Of a DNA stretch of 64,000 nucleotides, positions 25,768-33,521 are shown in pieces. Both the position numbers and the translations under genes were made by a program. The notes below the pieces were generated by a model that saw nothing but the letters and a program-made list of their open reading frames with translations, searched no databases and was not told the DNA's origin. The number at the start of each line of letters is the position of its first letter. Position 1 is the first letter of the stretch. This DNA is from Bdellovibrionota bacterium (GTDB taxonomy: Bacteria > Bdellovibrionota > Bdellovibrionia > Bdellovibrionales > Bdellovibrionaceae): the NCBI GenBank assembly GCA_963170155.1, contig CAUJGP010000009.1, positions 47,557 through 111,556 on the forward strand. Reading direction: 5' to 3'.

Positions 25768-26604
25768 ATGAAATCACTATTCTTTGTTGCCGTCTTTGTT
25801 TTTGCACAGTCAGTACTTGCAAATGAATACATTAATATCTGTGACCGTGGCCAAATAGGATTTAGAATTGCAGACAGATTAGGTTCTGAATGTGAATCTG
25901 TTTCTAAAAAAGAGATGAGCGAAATAGTTAACCTTGATCTCTCTTCGAACCAGATTACATCGATTGCGCCTGGCGATTTTGAGGGTTTAACTTCTTTAAG
26001 AGAACTTGATCTAGGTCGCAACCGGATTACATCGATTGCGCCTGGCGTTTTTCAGGGTTTAACTTCTTTAGAAATACTTTATCTAGGTAGCAACCAGATT
26101 ACATCGATTGCGCCTGGCGCTTTTCAGGATTTAGCTTCTTTAGAAACACTTTATCTAGGTCGCAACCAGATTGCATCGATTGCGCCTGGTTCTTTTCATG
26201 GTTTAACTTCTTTAGAACTACTTGATCTAGATCGCAACCAGATTGCATCGATTGCGCCTGGTTCTTTTCATGGTTTAACTTCTTTAGAAATACTTGGTCT
26301 AAGATGGAACCAGATTACATCGATTGCACCTGGTTCTTTTCATGGTTTAACTTCTTTAGAACTACTTGATCTAAGTTACAACCAGATCACATCGATTGCG
26401 CCTGGTTCTTTTCATGGTTTAACTTCTTTAAGAGTACTTTATCTAAGAGGTAGCGAGATTACATCGATTGCGCCTGGTTCTTTTCATGGTTTAACTTCTT
26501 TAGAAATACTTGACCTAAGTGGGAACTGGATAACATCTATTTCGCGATCTGCACTAGGTTTAAGCGATGCGGTTGAAGTAGATGGCGTTAAAGCTTTACC
26601 TTGA
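25768..26604 (+). CDS. Secreted leucine-rich repeat protein
   Basis: The ATG at 25768 has AGAGG seven bases upstream and opens a signal peptide (MKSLFFVAVFVFAQSVLA). A short cap (NEYINICDRGQIGFRI...) leads into eight 24-residue LRRs of the form LxLxxNxITSIAPGxFxGLTSLE and a final incomplete repeat (LDLSGNWITSISRSA). The repeat form is the typical/bacterial LRR type found in surface and secreted binding proteins, so the likely role is protein-protein contact outside the cell. The central repeats are nearly identical in DNA. It sits 38 bases after tRNA-Gly, and its first 70 bases are duplicated behind the tRNA fragment at 33.5 kb, where the LRR part is missing. Ligand unknown. Confidence 0.85.
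   Translation: MKSLFFVAVFVFAQSVLANEYINICDRGQIGFRIADRLGSECESVSKKEMSEIVNLDLSSNQITSIAPGDFEGLTSLRELDLGRNRITSIAPGVFQGLTSLEILYLGSNQITSIAPGAFQDLASLETLYLGRNQIASIAPGSFHGLTSLELLDLDRNQIASIAPGSFHGLTSLEILGLRWNQITSIAPGSFHGLTSLELLDLSYNQITSIAPGSFHGLTSLRVLYLRGSEITSIAPGSFHGLTSLEILDLSGNWITSISRSALGLSDAVEVDGVKALP
25933..26508 (+). repeat. Eight tandem 72-bp LRR-coding repeats
   Basis: Eight in-frame 72-base units run from the first LDLSSN codon. Repeats four to eight share long identical blocks (for example CCTGGTTCTTTTCATGG followed by the same TTTAACTTCTTTAGA). Such near-identity suggests recent unit duplication or gene conversion and potential copy-number change. Confidence 0.9.
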
Positions 26605-26609
26605 TTATA

Positions 26610-26633
26610 GCCCAACGGCGCGGATAAGCTGCG
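26610..26633 (+). repeat. attC-like half site, copy A
   Basis: GCCCAACGGCGCGGATAAGC followed by TGCG starts six bases after the LRR stop codon. GCCCAAC fits the integron R'' box form RYYYAAC. Bases 26611-26632 recur exactly at 33593-33614, and the complement of the core is found at 28637 and 30104. Confidence 0.6.
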
Positions 26634-26924
26634 TTAATCCAATCAATTTTTATTTACCTTCGTTGAAAAAATATTTTTCCCGTTCCGATGCCGCACTTTT
26701 GCGGTCGGAGGTATAGCTGCGCCTAACATTTGACGACTTTTTTCTCTCACATCCTTCGTGGTGAGTGGACTTACGATACGCGAGCTCACCGTCTGGGCGT
26801 ACCGATCCCTTTTTAAGCCCGAGATTAAGACTTATCATTCGGAGTAGACTAAATTGTTGGTAGATCTGCACTTTTCGAGTACAGATGTCGTGGTTCAAAC
26901 CCTTTCACATCCTTTTAACCCTGT

Positions 26925-28488
26925 GCCCCCTTCTTCTCGAGGACCGAGCTATTCGGTTGTCAAAGAGCTCAAAACGACTCTTTGGCTAAGCCGTAGAGTG
27001 TATATGAATGCGCACTTTGTCTGGGAAGCACCAACCCGCTATTTTTTCGATCACCCCCTTGTAGAACTTTATTGGAACTCGCAGCCACAATTGCTTCGAG
27101 CGCTTTATTACTTTTGCTGGAAAATGAATAAATTTACGTCTGGTTTTTTTCGCCATAGAGGGCTGCTCTGGATCCTCCATCAACGCGGTAAAGCGCATCA
27201 GGTTATGGGCAATCATTGCAAGGACGTACCAAGCGCGATTTGCCAGAAGTCTGCGGCAGGGAAGATTATTGAGCGAATAGCTGTACTTTGCTTCCTTATT
27301 CATGTTCTCACTATTCATGTTCTCACTAGAGGCTTGCTTTTGATGATGAACCATCACCTCTTGATAACTCCACTGGGTGAGATCTAAGTTAGTCAGTACA
27401 GCATAGTAATCCCAACCTCCCGCATCCTCGATCCCAGCTAACTCGAGAAGACTCGATTGATTGTGCTTATCCTTGATCTTACAAAATGTTTTCCACGTAC
27501 GCTTAATGAGGATGGGAAAAAGAAGGGTGCCCTCACTCCACGCTGGCTTCCACCAAATGCGTCCCAATTGAATCCTAGGAGGGGTTACTCCTGTTCGAGC
27601 AAAACGCTCTTGCTCTTTTGCACTATACTCCCAGTCTTTCCAATCAATGCCTTGGGCTTTCATCTCATCATGCCACAAGGTGGTGGCCTTATTGGCCGTA
27701 ATCGTAAAAAGTAGGCCCCGATTTAAACAACTTTTAAGAGTGGATTGATTGCAAAATGCTGAATCCATTCGAGTAAAATCCAACCCCCGACGCTTACGCT
27801 CCATTTGTGGAACACGCGAAGAATAAATATTATTAATCATGATATCTGCATCAGTTCCTGATTTGGTGTTCCCAGGTCTTACCCATACATGGTGACATAA
27901 CCCCAGAGAGCTAAAGGCCACCTGGGACTCCAAAGACCACTCATTCTTGTAGTTCCACCATACACCTTCAATCTCTTCCCCATAGTGTTTATGATAGGTG
28001 GAATCAATATCAATGATGCGGTCAGCAGAAATGATTTCTCCATGAGTCGACAATAAAATGCCATGGAGAGTACGGGCCATCAGATTTAAAAACTGATTAA
28101 GACCAGCAATGTGAGACTCTTCAAAATCATTTAAATAATCAAGAAATAGTACGAGGAGCAGGAACTTCACCGTCAAATAAACCCCTTAGAAATTCATCAT
28201 CACGAATCTCCTCTAAATCCTCCACACTCTCGGCACCCATTAAATGACCCGCGATCACCGTCAACGCTAAGGGGCCACTTCCCACGGAACGGTGGGAGAC
28301 TCTCTCGGGTAAAGATTTGAGCATCTCAGTAAATAAAGAGGATTTGTAGAAAATTTCAACTAATATACCAATACCGCTTGAGGCTGTCAGACGCTCATCC
28401 GGGGGGAGGGCTTTGTAAGTTCGCAGCTTCTTCTCTATTCGACGACGCTCGGCTCTGATCATGGAGACTCCTCAAGGGTGAAGGGGCC
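26925..28488 (-). mobile_element. IS1380-like insertion sequence, inactive
   Basis: A DDE transposase gene on the minus strand is flanked by imperfect inverted repeats: CCCCCTTCTTCTCGAGGA near 26926-26943 and TCCTCAAGGGTGAAGGGGCC at 28469-28488. The size of about 1.56 kb suits the IS1380 family. The exact ends and target duplication could not be fixed. The transposase has a frameshift. It lies between an attC-like half site (26610) and its complement (28637). Confidence 0.6.
26986..28462 (-). pseudogene. IS1380-family transposase, frameshifted
   Basis: Two minus-strand frames together give a transposase of the expected size. The first (28139-28462, 107 residues) ends ...VPAPRTIS; the second (26986 to about 28145) continues DYLNDFEESHIAGLNQFL in another frame, so one extra base near 28141 breaks the gene. 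The second part contains IDIDSTYHKHYGEEIEG, a VRPGN motif, and TRMDSAFCNQ, which match the DDE regions of IS1380 transposases. The C-terminal arginine-rich NLMRFT.. segment is also family-like. A single-base sequencing error is the alternative to true inactivation. Confidence 0.75.
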
Positions 28489-28636
28489 TTCTTTACTACA
28501 GAAATAATGAAAGGAAAATAAAAGAAAAAACAACATTAAGACTTATTTGAATGGCCTCCACATTGGTGGAGGTAAAAAGAGACCTCTTCGACTCAAAAGG
28601 GGCCAACAGCAAGGCTGATAGGAACTTTAATAAATC

Positions 28637-28655
28637 TTTATCCGCGCAGTTAGGT
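28637..28655 (-). repeat. attC-like half site, copy B
   Basis: TTTATCCGCGCAGTTAGGT is the near complement of copy A and ends in GTTAGGT, which fits the integron R' box GTTRRRY. It lies directly before the truncated start of the serine-recombinase fragment. Confidence 0.55.
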
Positions 28656-29086
28656 ATACAATTTTAGGGGCACTTGCTCAGCTAGAACGCGAGATGATTA
28701 TTGAGCGTGTTCGTGCAAGAATGGCGAATGCTAAGGCGAAAGGAAAACGGATTGGTCGAGTGAAAAAGCGTAACTCGGTCTTGATCCGCTCATTGCTCGA
28801 AGCCAAATTATCATACAGAGAAATTGCAAGGATTGCTAAATGTTCGCGTGGATCTGTTCACGCTGAATTAGTAGCCTATAAAAAAGAGAAAGAAGTCGCT
28901 GAAAAATTGAAATTAACGGAGTTTCAGGATTCGCTGAAATCAGATAAAAAAGATCAGCCGATAGATGAGCTTCAAAAAATGAACTTACCGGAGGAAACCG
29001 TTCGTAAAGTTGAACAGCAACTAGAATTCGCTGCAAAGGAAAAGGTCGCCAATATCCAAGGGCAATACTATGAAACCTATGACTAA
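28656..29086 (+). pseudogene. Serine recombinase (resolvase/invertase), C-terminal fragment
   Basis: The open frame continues upstream of the ATG at 28694 and reads TILGALAQLEREMIIERVRA, which is the end of the catalytic domain and long E helix of resolvases. ARMANAKAKGKRIGR and a helix-turn-helix (LSYREIARIAKCSRGSVHAEL) follow. The N-terminal 110 residues with the catalytic Ser are missing, and homology begins right after the half site GTTAGGT at 28649-28655. Downstream the protein has an extra charged tail of about 60 residues. Translation from 28694 could still give a DNA-binding fragment. A strong terminator follows. Confidence 0.75.
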
Positions 29087-29142
29087 GACTGTCTGAACAA
29101 AAAGATCGCCTTTTTAGGGTTGGAAATTTAAAACGGAAAATG

Positions 29143-29178
29143 AAAAAGGCTCTGCCAATCAAGGTAGAGCCTTTTTTT
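29143..29178 (+). terminator. Intrinsic terminator after the recombinase fragment
   Basis: AAAAAGGCTCTGCC (29143-29156) pairs with GGTAGAGCCTTTTT (29163-29176) with one G-T pair and a six-base loop; the T-run extends to 29178. This is a classic rho-independent terminator. Confidence 0.85.
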
Positions 29179-29238
29179 ATTTTAAGACCTCAAAAAGAAG
29201 GGGTTTAAATCGGGTGGCATTCCATGGAGCCAGAATAT

Positions 29239-29832
29239 TCATAGAGTAGTCAGGCGAACGCATCGGACAGGTCGGACGAATGGATCTGGATTAGCCTGCC
29301 TCATTGACCAATCGAAATACCCACGTAGGGATTGGCTTACTCCTACGCTAGCTCTACTCCACGAAGAGGACTGGTCGGCAGTTCCTATCATGAGAAACGA
29401 GTATGTTTTAGGGTCACGCTCAAGCCAATAGTAGTATGCAGTCCAAGACTTTGTGATGAAATCTATATCGTCAAAACCCAGCAGAAGATCAAATTTTTCA
29501 TTTTTCTCAAAAGTGCCTTGATCCGCATGGGCATCACGAAAAGGGTACCAAGTAACTCCGTCCGGCGAATCGTGCTCCTTTCTAGTGCCGGTCGATAAAT
29601 AACCTCCAGCCTCTAGAATTAGCTCAATTGCATTCTCGTGTGAGGGAAGCGATGCGCCTAGAGCCTTGCAGGTTTCGATGGCTTGTTCATACGTCAATTC
29701 CGGAAAAGATTGACTCCATTCTGTAAGTGTTTTGTCGCGCACATAAGAAACTTTAGTTCTGAATGAATTATTATCGGCACTGGCGATAGTACAGATTCCC
29801 AACATCAGAAGCGAAAGAAAAATTGTTTTCAC
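29239..29832 (-). CDS. Exported DUF1566/Lcl-like or C-type-lectin-like protein
   Basis: The first 19 residues (MKTIFLSLLMLGICTIASA) are a signal peptide. The 175-residue mature part has LTYEQAIETCKALGASLPSHENAIELI, then WTAYYYWLE, and finally PFVRPVRCVRL. That order, a helix with Cys followed by a Leu-Pro-Ser/Thr element and a closing VRCVR strand, is characteristic of DUF1566/Lcl-type and sulfatase-modifying-like lectin folds; the two cysteines would pair. A secreted adhesive or binding role is likely. Its G+C appears slightly higher than the neighbouring operon at 34-40 kb. It sits alone on the minus strand of the island. Confidence 0.6.
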   Translation of the reverse strand: MKTIFLSLLMLGICTIASADNNSFRTKVSYVRDKTLTEWSQSFPELTYEQAIETCKALGASLPSHENAIELILEAGGYLSTGTRKEHDSPDGVTWYPFRDAHADQGTFEKNEKFDLLLGFDDIDFITKSWTAYYYWLERDPKTYSFLMIGTADQSSSWSRASVGVSQSLRGYFDWSMRQANPDPFVRPVRCVRLTTL

Positions 29833-29864
29833 TTAGTAATCTCCAAATGTGAATGGTCTCGTAA

Positions 29865-30170
29865 ACTCCAAAATTCAACAAATTCGAAAACGAGCTTGAA
29901 GATTTAGAAGTCACAAATCTTGTCCTTTCAACCGACACCGATTTAGAAATTCAAACCGAATCCGATCCGACGAAAGCTATTGAGCTGGTTCGTAAGAAAC
30001 CGCACGGCTTTGCGTGTATTCTTTTGGATTACCACATGCCCAAGGATGGTATCACCATCGCCGAGGAAATGTTTAAAGTAAATCCAAATTTGCAAATCGC
30101 GATCTTATCCGCGCCGTTAGGTTGTAAAGGTCTAGCCACTATTGGCTTAAGACAAATTGAACCAACTTAA
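29865..30170 (+). pseudogene. Response-regulator receiver fragment
   Basis: A frame without a start codon (it begins after a TAA at 29862) reads ...TDTDLEIQTESDPTKAIELV, then FACILLDYHMPKDGITIAEE and NLQIAILSA. This is the middle of a receiver domain: the phospho-acceptor Asp is in LLDYHMP and the switch Ser in ILSA. The N-terminal acidic pair is absent and the homology ends at 30114, exactly where the half-site copy C begins; 19 unrelated codons then run to a stop at 30168-30170. It is a remnant captured in the island. Confidence 0.7.
30104..30124 (-). repeat. attC-like half site, copy C
   Basis: CTTATCCGCGCCGTTAGG followed by TTG is the complement of copies A and D over 17 of 18 core bases and carries GTTAGGT. 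It cuts the receiver-domain fragment. Confidence 0.55.
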
Positions 30171-30185
30171 CTGATGTGAAAAAAA

Positions 30186-30662
30186 TCATTTGAAGACAGG
30201 CTCATCCGCCGCGACATTATACGGCCCATGTTCACGCAAAAAAACGACTTCGTTCTTACGGATCGAAAAAATCAGAATTCTACGAAACATGTTGTTACCC
30301 ATGTCATAGGTCGCAACACCAATTTCCTTATATCCGTCACCATCGAGATCATAGACAAATCGTCCGGGTTTTAGTCGAAGAAAATAGGCATATACCCAAG
30401 CTCGGTTGTCATCCGTCTCATAAATTTTAGACCAAATGATATCTTTCTTTTTTTCGTTTCCACGGCCACGACCAAAAATAAACTCAACCCTATCATAGTT
30501 CTTATCCATATCTCCTTTTTTCAGGTGGAGCCATGTCCCATTATTCAACTGCAAGAATGTACGACTTGGATCTTCAATGGGAGGGTCCCCATAAGCTGTT
30601 GAACAAATGACCAGCCCAAGAAGAAGAATTAGCCGTTCACCTTTTTTTACGAGAATTTTCAT
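30186..30662 (-). CDS. Exported protein with FG-GAP/EF-like DxDGDG motif
   Basis: The ATG at 30662 starts a clear signal peptide (MKILVKKGERLILLLGLVICSTAYG), so the long frame upstream is not used. The 133-residue mature part has an acidic DLDGDGYKEIGVATYD motif that resembles calcium-binding FG-GAP or dockerin-type loops. The remainder is beta-rich. The start overlaps the end of the upstream transglycosylase gene by 26 bases, so translation is coupled and the two gene products may act together on the cell wall, with this one possibly as an exported partner or immunity factor. No family is certain. Confidence 0.6.
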   Translation of the reverse strand: MKILVKKGERLILLLGLVICSTAYGDPPIEDPSRTFLQLNNGTWLHLKKGDMDKNYDRVEFIFGRGRGNEKKKDIIWSKIYETDDNRAWVYAYFLRLKPGRFVYDLDGDGYKEIGVATYDMGNNMFRRILIFSIRKNEVVFLREHGPYNVAADEPVFK

Positions 30663-31365
30663 AAAGTGATAAAACTTTGTCGGCATAGGTATCTCCCTCC
30701 TGATCTCTCGAATGATAGTCTCTAATAAGTTGACGAATATTCCTCTTTTTTGAATCTCTAATTTGCGACCACTTATGCCCCAACAGGCGAGTTCCCAACG
30801 CGACATTGATAACAGGATCAAGCTTATCAACCTTCTCGACATGAAGGAGATGTTTGCGCATCTCGATCCAATCCTTTTTGTCCGGAAAGCCACCTAAAAC
30901 ACGTAAAGATTGATCTGTGACCTGCATCAGCCCTGCAGCGGTGCTATTTTTTGCTTTCGTGGCTGCAGATGGATTGAAGGTGGATTCAATAGCGATCATT
31001 GCCTTGACAATAAGGGGATCTAAATCTTTCGGAAATTCAATTCCTTCAGACACCCAATAGTCTAACCAAAATTGAATGAGTTGATCGTACTCCGCTCCTT
31101 TACCCTCAAAGCCTTTGATTTCTTTTAATGAAGAATATTTCTTTTTGGATCTCCAGAAGAGGAAGTAAATATTTTCTTTCAAAAGGCCTGGTCTAATCTT
31201 GCCACGATTTTTTCTGACGTGAGCATCGACCCAAGTCACTGTACCAGATGCACATACGCGCTTGTGTCCACGAACAACATGATACCCAGGTGGACACATC
31301 TCAGATGGACTTGGTTTAATTAAAGTATTTTTTTTCTTGTTTTTGCTCTCATTCATACTTTTCAT
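30637..31365 (-). CDS. Lytic transglycosylase (SLT) without a signal peptide
   Basis: The 242-residue protein begins with a charged region and CPPGYHVVRGHKRVCASGTVTWVDAHVRKN, a zinc-knuckle-like motif often seen in mobile-element proteins. The C-terminal half is an SLT domain: VKAMIAIESTFNPSAAT holds the catalytic Glu in the ES motif, followed by AAGLMQVTDQ and NVALGTRLL. No signal peptide or membrane segment is seen, so export needs another route, for example a phage, conjugation or toxin-delivery system, or an adjacent factor. Overlap with the exported protein downstream suggests effector-partner coupling. It lies within the island. Confidence 0.75.
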   Translation of the reverse strand: MKSMNESKNKKKNTLIKPSPSEMCPPGYHVVRGHKRVCASGTVTWVDAHVRKNRGKIRPGLLKENIYFLFWRSKKKYSSLKEIKGFEGKGAEYDQLIQFWLDYWVSEGIEFPKDLDPLIVKAMIAIESTFNPSAATKAKNSTAAGLMQVTDQSLRVLGGFPDKKDWIEMRKHLLHVEKVDKLDPVINVALGTRLLGHKWSQIRDSKKRNIRQLIRDYHSRDQEGDTYADKVLSLYENSRKKR

Positions 31366-31384
31366 GTAGAAATTCTTTTTTCAG

Positions 31385-32401
31385 TCAGTTCTGATTGAAC
31401 TCACACTCAAACTCTTCAATGGCTTTTAAAATTAGCTTCCAATCAGGAATATCGCCAAAGAACATTGTTTTCATCAAAGCAAAGTCCGCTTCCAAGTCTG
31501 GGACGATCCGAGCCAGAGGCGACAACTTCAATGTTCCTTTTCGAGCTGTTTGATAATTTGCCCATCCGGACGCGAAATAAATGCTTTTGTGAGTAGCAAC
31601 TCGCTCCAGTAACGGCAGATCGCCTAAAGCCTTTTCTTTAGCGGATGAACTTAACAAGCAGAAGAAATCATAAAGATGGCGTGAGATGCGGGGTGGAAGT
31701 TTCTTGTCTTCGGGGAGGTGCGCATATTGGTGCAAGATCGTCGCTTTTTCCCAAAAAGTTCTCTCGACATTGAGGACGCGAATCGACACCGGAGCCTCGT
31801 TTGTTTTTTCCTTGAGGGTGTCCTTCACATAGCTCTGAATCTTGTGTTCGCTCACGGGCCAATGCTCTGAGCGCGCGCCCATTTCAATTTTCACGAATGG
31901 GCGGATGTACTCGTCCTTGGGTGCGGTCGTGGGATATTCAAACAAAAGCGTTTGCTGATCAGGGTCTTGTGGGTCAACGGTAAGATTCCATCCATTTCGA
32001 TATCCAAGGTCGGTGGCGATTTTCTCTTCGAGGCTTTTCAGCATTTTACCCTGGACATATTCAGCACAAGCCTTGCCCAGTTCTTCGATGGCAGCTCGTT
32101 GCTTCTTTTTTGAAACTGCTTTCTCTGGATCGTTGGATTCTCCAAAACCTAGAAATTCTTTTTCAATCGACACATCGATGTCTTCCGAAAATCTACGAAT
32201 TAAACCATAAACCTTTGAGAGTGATGTCCCACCCTTGAAGGTCAGATGGGATTGTAGCTCATCCATCGAAAACAAATGCCCCAAGGTCCACACCACCCAA
32301 AAATCCTTTTCAAGAATTTCAACGGGGATTTGTGACTCCTCATAGGCAGATCGAAAAAATAGATTCCGTTCTTCGTTCGATACAAGGTGCAGTGGCTTCA
32401 T
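31385..32401 (-). CDS. AbiEii-type nucleotidyltransferase toxin
   Basis: AbiEii toxins are type IV toxin-antitoxin nucleotidyltransferases that stop growth, for instance by modifying tRNA, and can protect against phages. The 338-residue protein shows LTFKGGTSLSKVYGLIRRFSEDIDVSI: the GG(T/S)-x9-DxD type signature of the DNA polymerase beta-like fold, with FSEDIDVSI providing the metal-binding Asp pair. Further on, VKIEMGARS and ERTFWEKATILH match the DUF1814 pattern. The start overlaps the upstream gene by four bases (ATGA), as in other AbiE pairs. It sits inside the tRNA-bounded island, which suits a defence function. Confidence 0.85.
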   Translation of the reverse strand: MKPLHLVSNEERNLFFRSAYEESQIPVEILEKDFWVVWTLGHLFSMDELQSHLTFKGGTSLSKVYGLIRRFSEDIDVSIEKEFLGFGESNDPEKAVSKKKQRAAIEELGKACAEYVQGKMLKSLEEKIATDLGYRNGWNLTVDPQDPDQQTLLFEYPTTAPKDEYIRPFVKIEMGARSEHWPVSEHKIQSYVKDTLKEKTNEAPVSIRVLNVERTFWEKATILHQYAHLPEDKKLPPRISRHLYDFFCLLSSSAKEKALGDLPLLERVATHKSIYFASGWANYQTARKGTLKLSPLARIVPDLEADFALMKTMFFGDIPDWKLILKAIEEFECEFNQN

Positions 32402-33009
32402 TTGATGGCTCTCTCCATGATTTCAAAAATCAGGCTTCTGATCCACGCAGGGGCGTACTTCAAATTCTTAGTTAAATCTTCATGGCTTTGACCATCAAGA
32501 AACTTGCGAGTTCGTCCACGTGCTGCCTGATCAATGTTTTCTTTTTTCATAAATTTGAATGCTTGAATGACCAAGCCTTCTTTGGTTCCCGCGGCATACA
32601 AAGCCTTGGTGGTCGTATTCTTAAATAAAATCTCGCTCTTCCCAATTTTAATTTTCTTCGTTGGCCCATCGGTCAAGAAAACCACACGCCCAGGAACCTG
32701 ATTTGAGATTCCAATCAAGTTAGCGGCGTGCGCACCGGAGGGTTGGATTTTTAATCCATTTTTTTCGGCCAGAGTTTTCGCCACGGCTTGAATGTCGGGT
32801 GGGACCTTTCCCAGAACATCGTGCTGGATGGGATAGTCGTACAAACCCTGCGCAAGTCTGCGAATGAACTTATCCCTTTCAAGGCGAGAGAGGGCCGTCC
32901 TCACGCCAGAGTCGCTGGCGAGGTCGAGAAAATCTTTTGAGGTGAAACACCAGCCCGGGCCGTGAGTGGAAATCCGATCTTTAACGACTTTAGAAACGCT
33001 TTGGAGCAT
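32398..33009 (-). CDS. AbiEi-like (DUF6088-type) antitoxin and autoregulator
   Basis: A 203-residue protein translated just before the nucleotidyltransferase. The N-terminal 60 residues form a winged helix (SVRTALSRLERDKFIRRLAQGLYDYP), and the middle has the PDIQAVAKTLAEKNGLKIQPSGAHAANLIGIS element common in DUF6088/AbiEi antitoxins. AbiEi-type antitoxins bind inverted repeats in their own promoter. Here two palindromes lie 13 and 56 bases upstream of the start, which fits that regulation well. The order antitoxin-toxin with ATGA overlap is typical. Confidence 0.82.
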   Translation of the reverse strand: MLQSVSKVVKDRISTHGPGWCFTSKDFLDLASDSGVRTALSRLERDKFIRRLAQGLYDYPIQHDVLGKVPPDIQAVAKTLAEKNGLKIQPSGAHAANLIGISNQVPGRVVFLTDGPTKKIKIGKSEILFKNTTTKALYAAGTKEGLVIQAFKFMKKENIDQAARGRTRKFLDGQSHEDLTKNLKYAPAWIRSLIFEIMERAIK

Positions 33010-33021
33010 AACTCAGCCTCC

Positions 33022-33094
33022 TTGCTACAAAATATACCTATTTTTTGTAGCAAAGTCCACAAAATGCTACAAAATACCCCTATTTTTTGTAGCA
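33022..33094 (-). promoter_or_regulatory. Twin palindromic operators of the AbiE-type operon
   Basis: TTGCTACAAAA...TTTTGTAGCAA spans 33022-33053, and TGCTACAAAA...TTTTGTAGCA spans 33065-33094. Their centres are 42 base pairs apart, which is four helical turns, so two bound proteins would lie on the same DNA face. The position just before the antitoxin start suits negative autoregulation. Confidence 0.75.
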
Positions 33095-33136
33095 GAATAA
33101 GTCGGATCACATATAGCCGTCCTCATCTCGCAATAG

Positions 33137-33179
33137 AAAGCCCACCAAACGGCCACAAGGCCCGACGATGGGCTTTTTT
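33137..33179 (+). terminator. Intrinsic terminator-like hairpin
   Basis: AAAGCCCA (33137-33144) pairs with TGGGCTTT (33169-33177 region), with an inner GGCC-ACAA-GGCC stem, followed by a T-run (TTTTTTC). It points along the plus strand. No intact plus-strand gene lies before it, so it may guard the toxin-antitoxin promoter from reverse reading. Confidence 0.6.
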
Positions 33180-33183
33180 CGTT

Positions 33184-33366
33184 TAAAGCGACCCCTTTCC
33201 CCAATTCCTTAGCCCGCTGCACACAGGCGCCTGTGCGCCGCCGTTGTCGTGCGCCCCAAACCCAGCCCCAGTTTCAGCCCCCGCAGCGAAGCGACCCTGA
33301 CTTCGATTGGTTTGGGTTGCGGCGTTCTTACGGCCATTCGGCCAGCCCCAACAAACCCAAACCAAA
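33184..33366. repeat. G+C-rich block with palindrome and long inverted repeat
   Basis: This 180-base stretch is visibly richer in G+C than its surroundings. It contains a perfect 14-base palindrome (CACAGGCGCCTGTG, 33222-33235) and a 12-base inverted repeat (TTGGTTTGGGTT at 33307-33318 with its complement at 33354-33365). No gene with a ribosome binding site is present. It looks like an extragenic repeat element or a remnant of foreign DNA. Confidence 0.5.
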
Positions 33367-33423
33367 AAGTTCGCTGAGTTGTTTTTTAAATCCTTGAGAT
33401 TTTCGATAGTTAGAAAAGGAAAG

Positions 33424-33483
33424 TGATAGACCGTTTCCTTGCCAAGGCGAAGGTCGCGGGTTTGAGCCCCGTCTCCCGCTCCA
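33424..33483 (+). other. Truncated tRNA-Gly fragment (att-site signature)
   Basis: These 60 bases repeat the last three quarters of the tRNA-Gly at 25654, from the D arm to the CCA end. The acceptor 5' strand is missing and the anticodon stem is broken (TTTCC opposite GGCGA), so it cannot fold as a tRNA. The final 47 bases are identical. Such a 3' tRNA fragment is the usual mark of an integrated element's far end. Confidence 0.85.
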
Positions 33484-33521
33484 ATTTTTTAATGTCACCG
33501 GAACAGCGAAAGAGGTCGATT

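Noticed and set aside
25933..26508. Tandem repeats as a CRISPR array
   Set aside because: The units are 72 bases, in frame and encode LRRs; there are no unique spacers and no cas genes.
26854..27387. A 177-codon plus-strand open frame in the IS region
   Set aside because: It is the antisense of the transposase gene and has no motif or start signal.
28130..28180. Programmed +1 frameshift in the IS1380-like transposase (TCT TGA)
   Set aside because: IS1380 transposases are normally one frame, and no Shine-Dalgarno-like stimulator precedes the TGA as in prfB, so a mutation is simpler.
26824..28546. ATTAAGACTTAT at 26824 and 28535 as target-site duplication of the IS
   Set aside because: The two copies lie 100 and 47 bases outside the inverted repeats, and 12 bases is longer than the duplication expected for IS1380.
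33183..33365. A 60-codon open frame in the G+C-rich block
   Set aside because: No ribosome binding site; the frame overlaps palindromes and inverted repeats and is better explained as a non-coding repeat.
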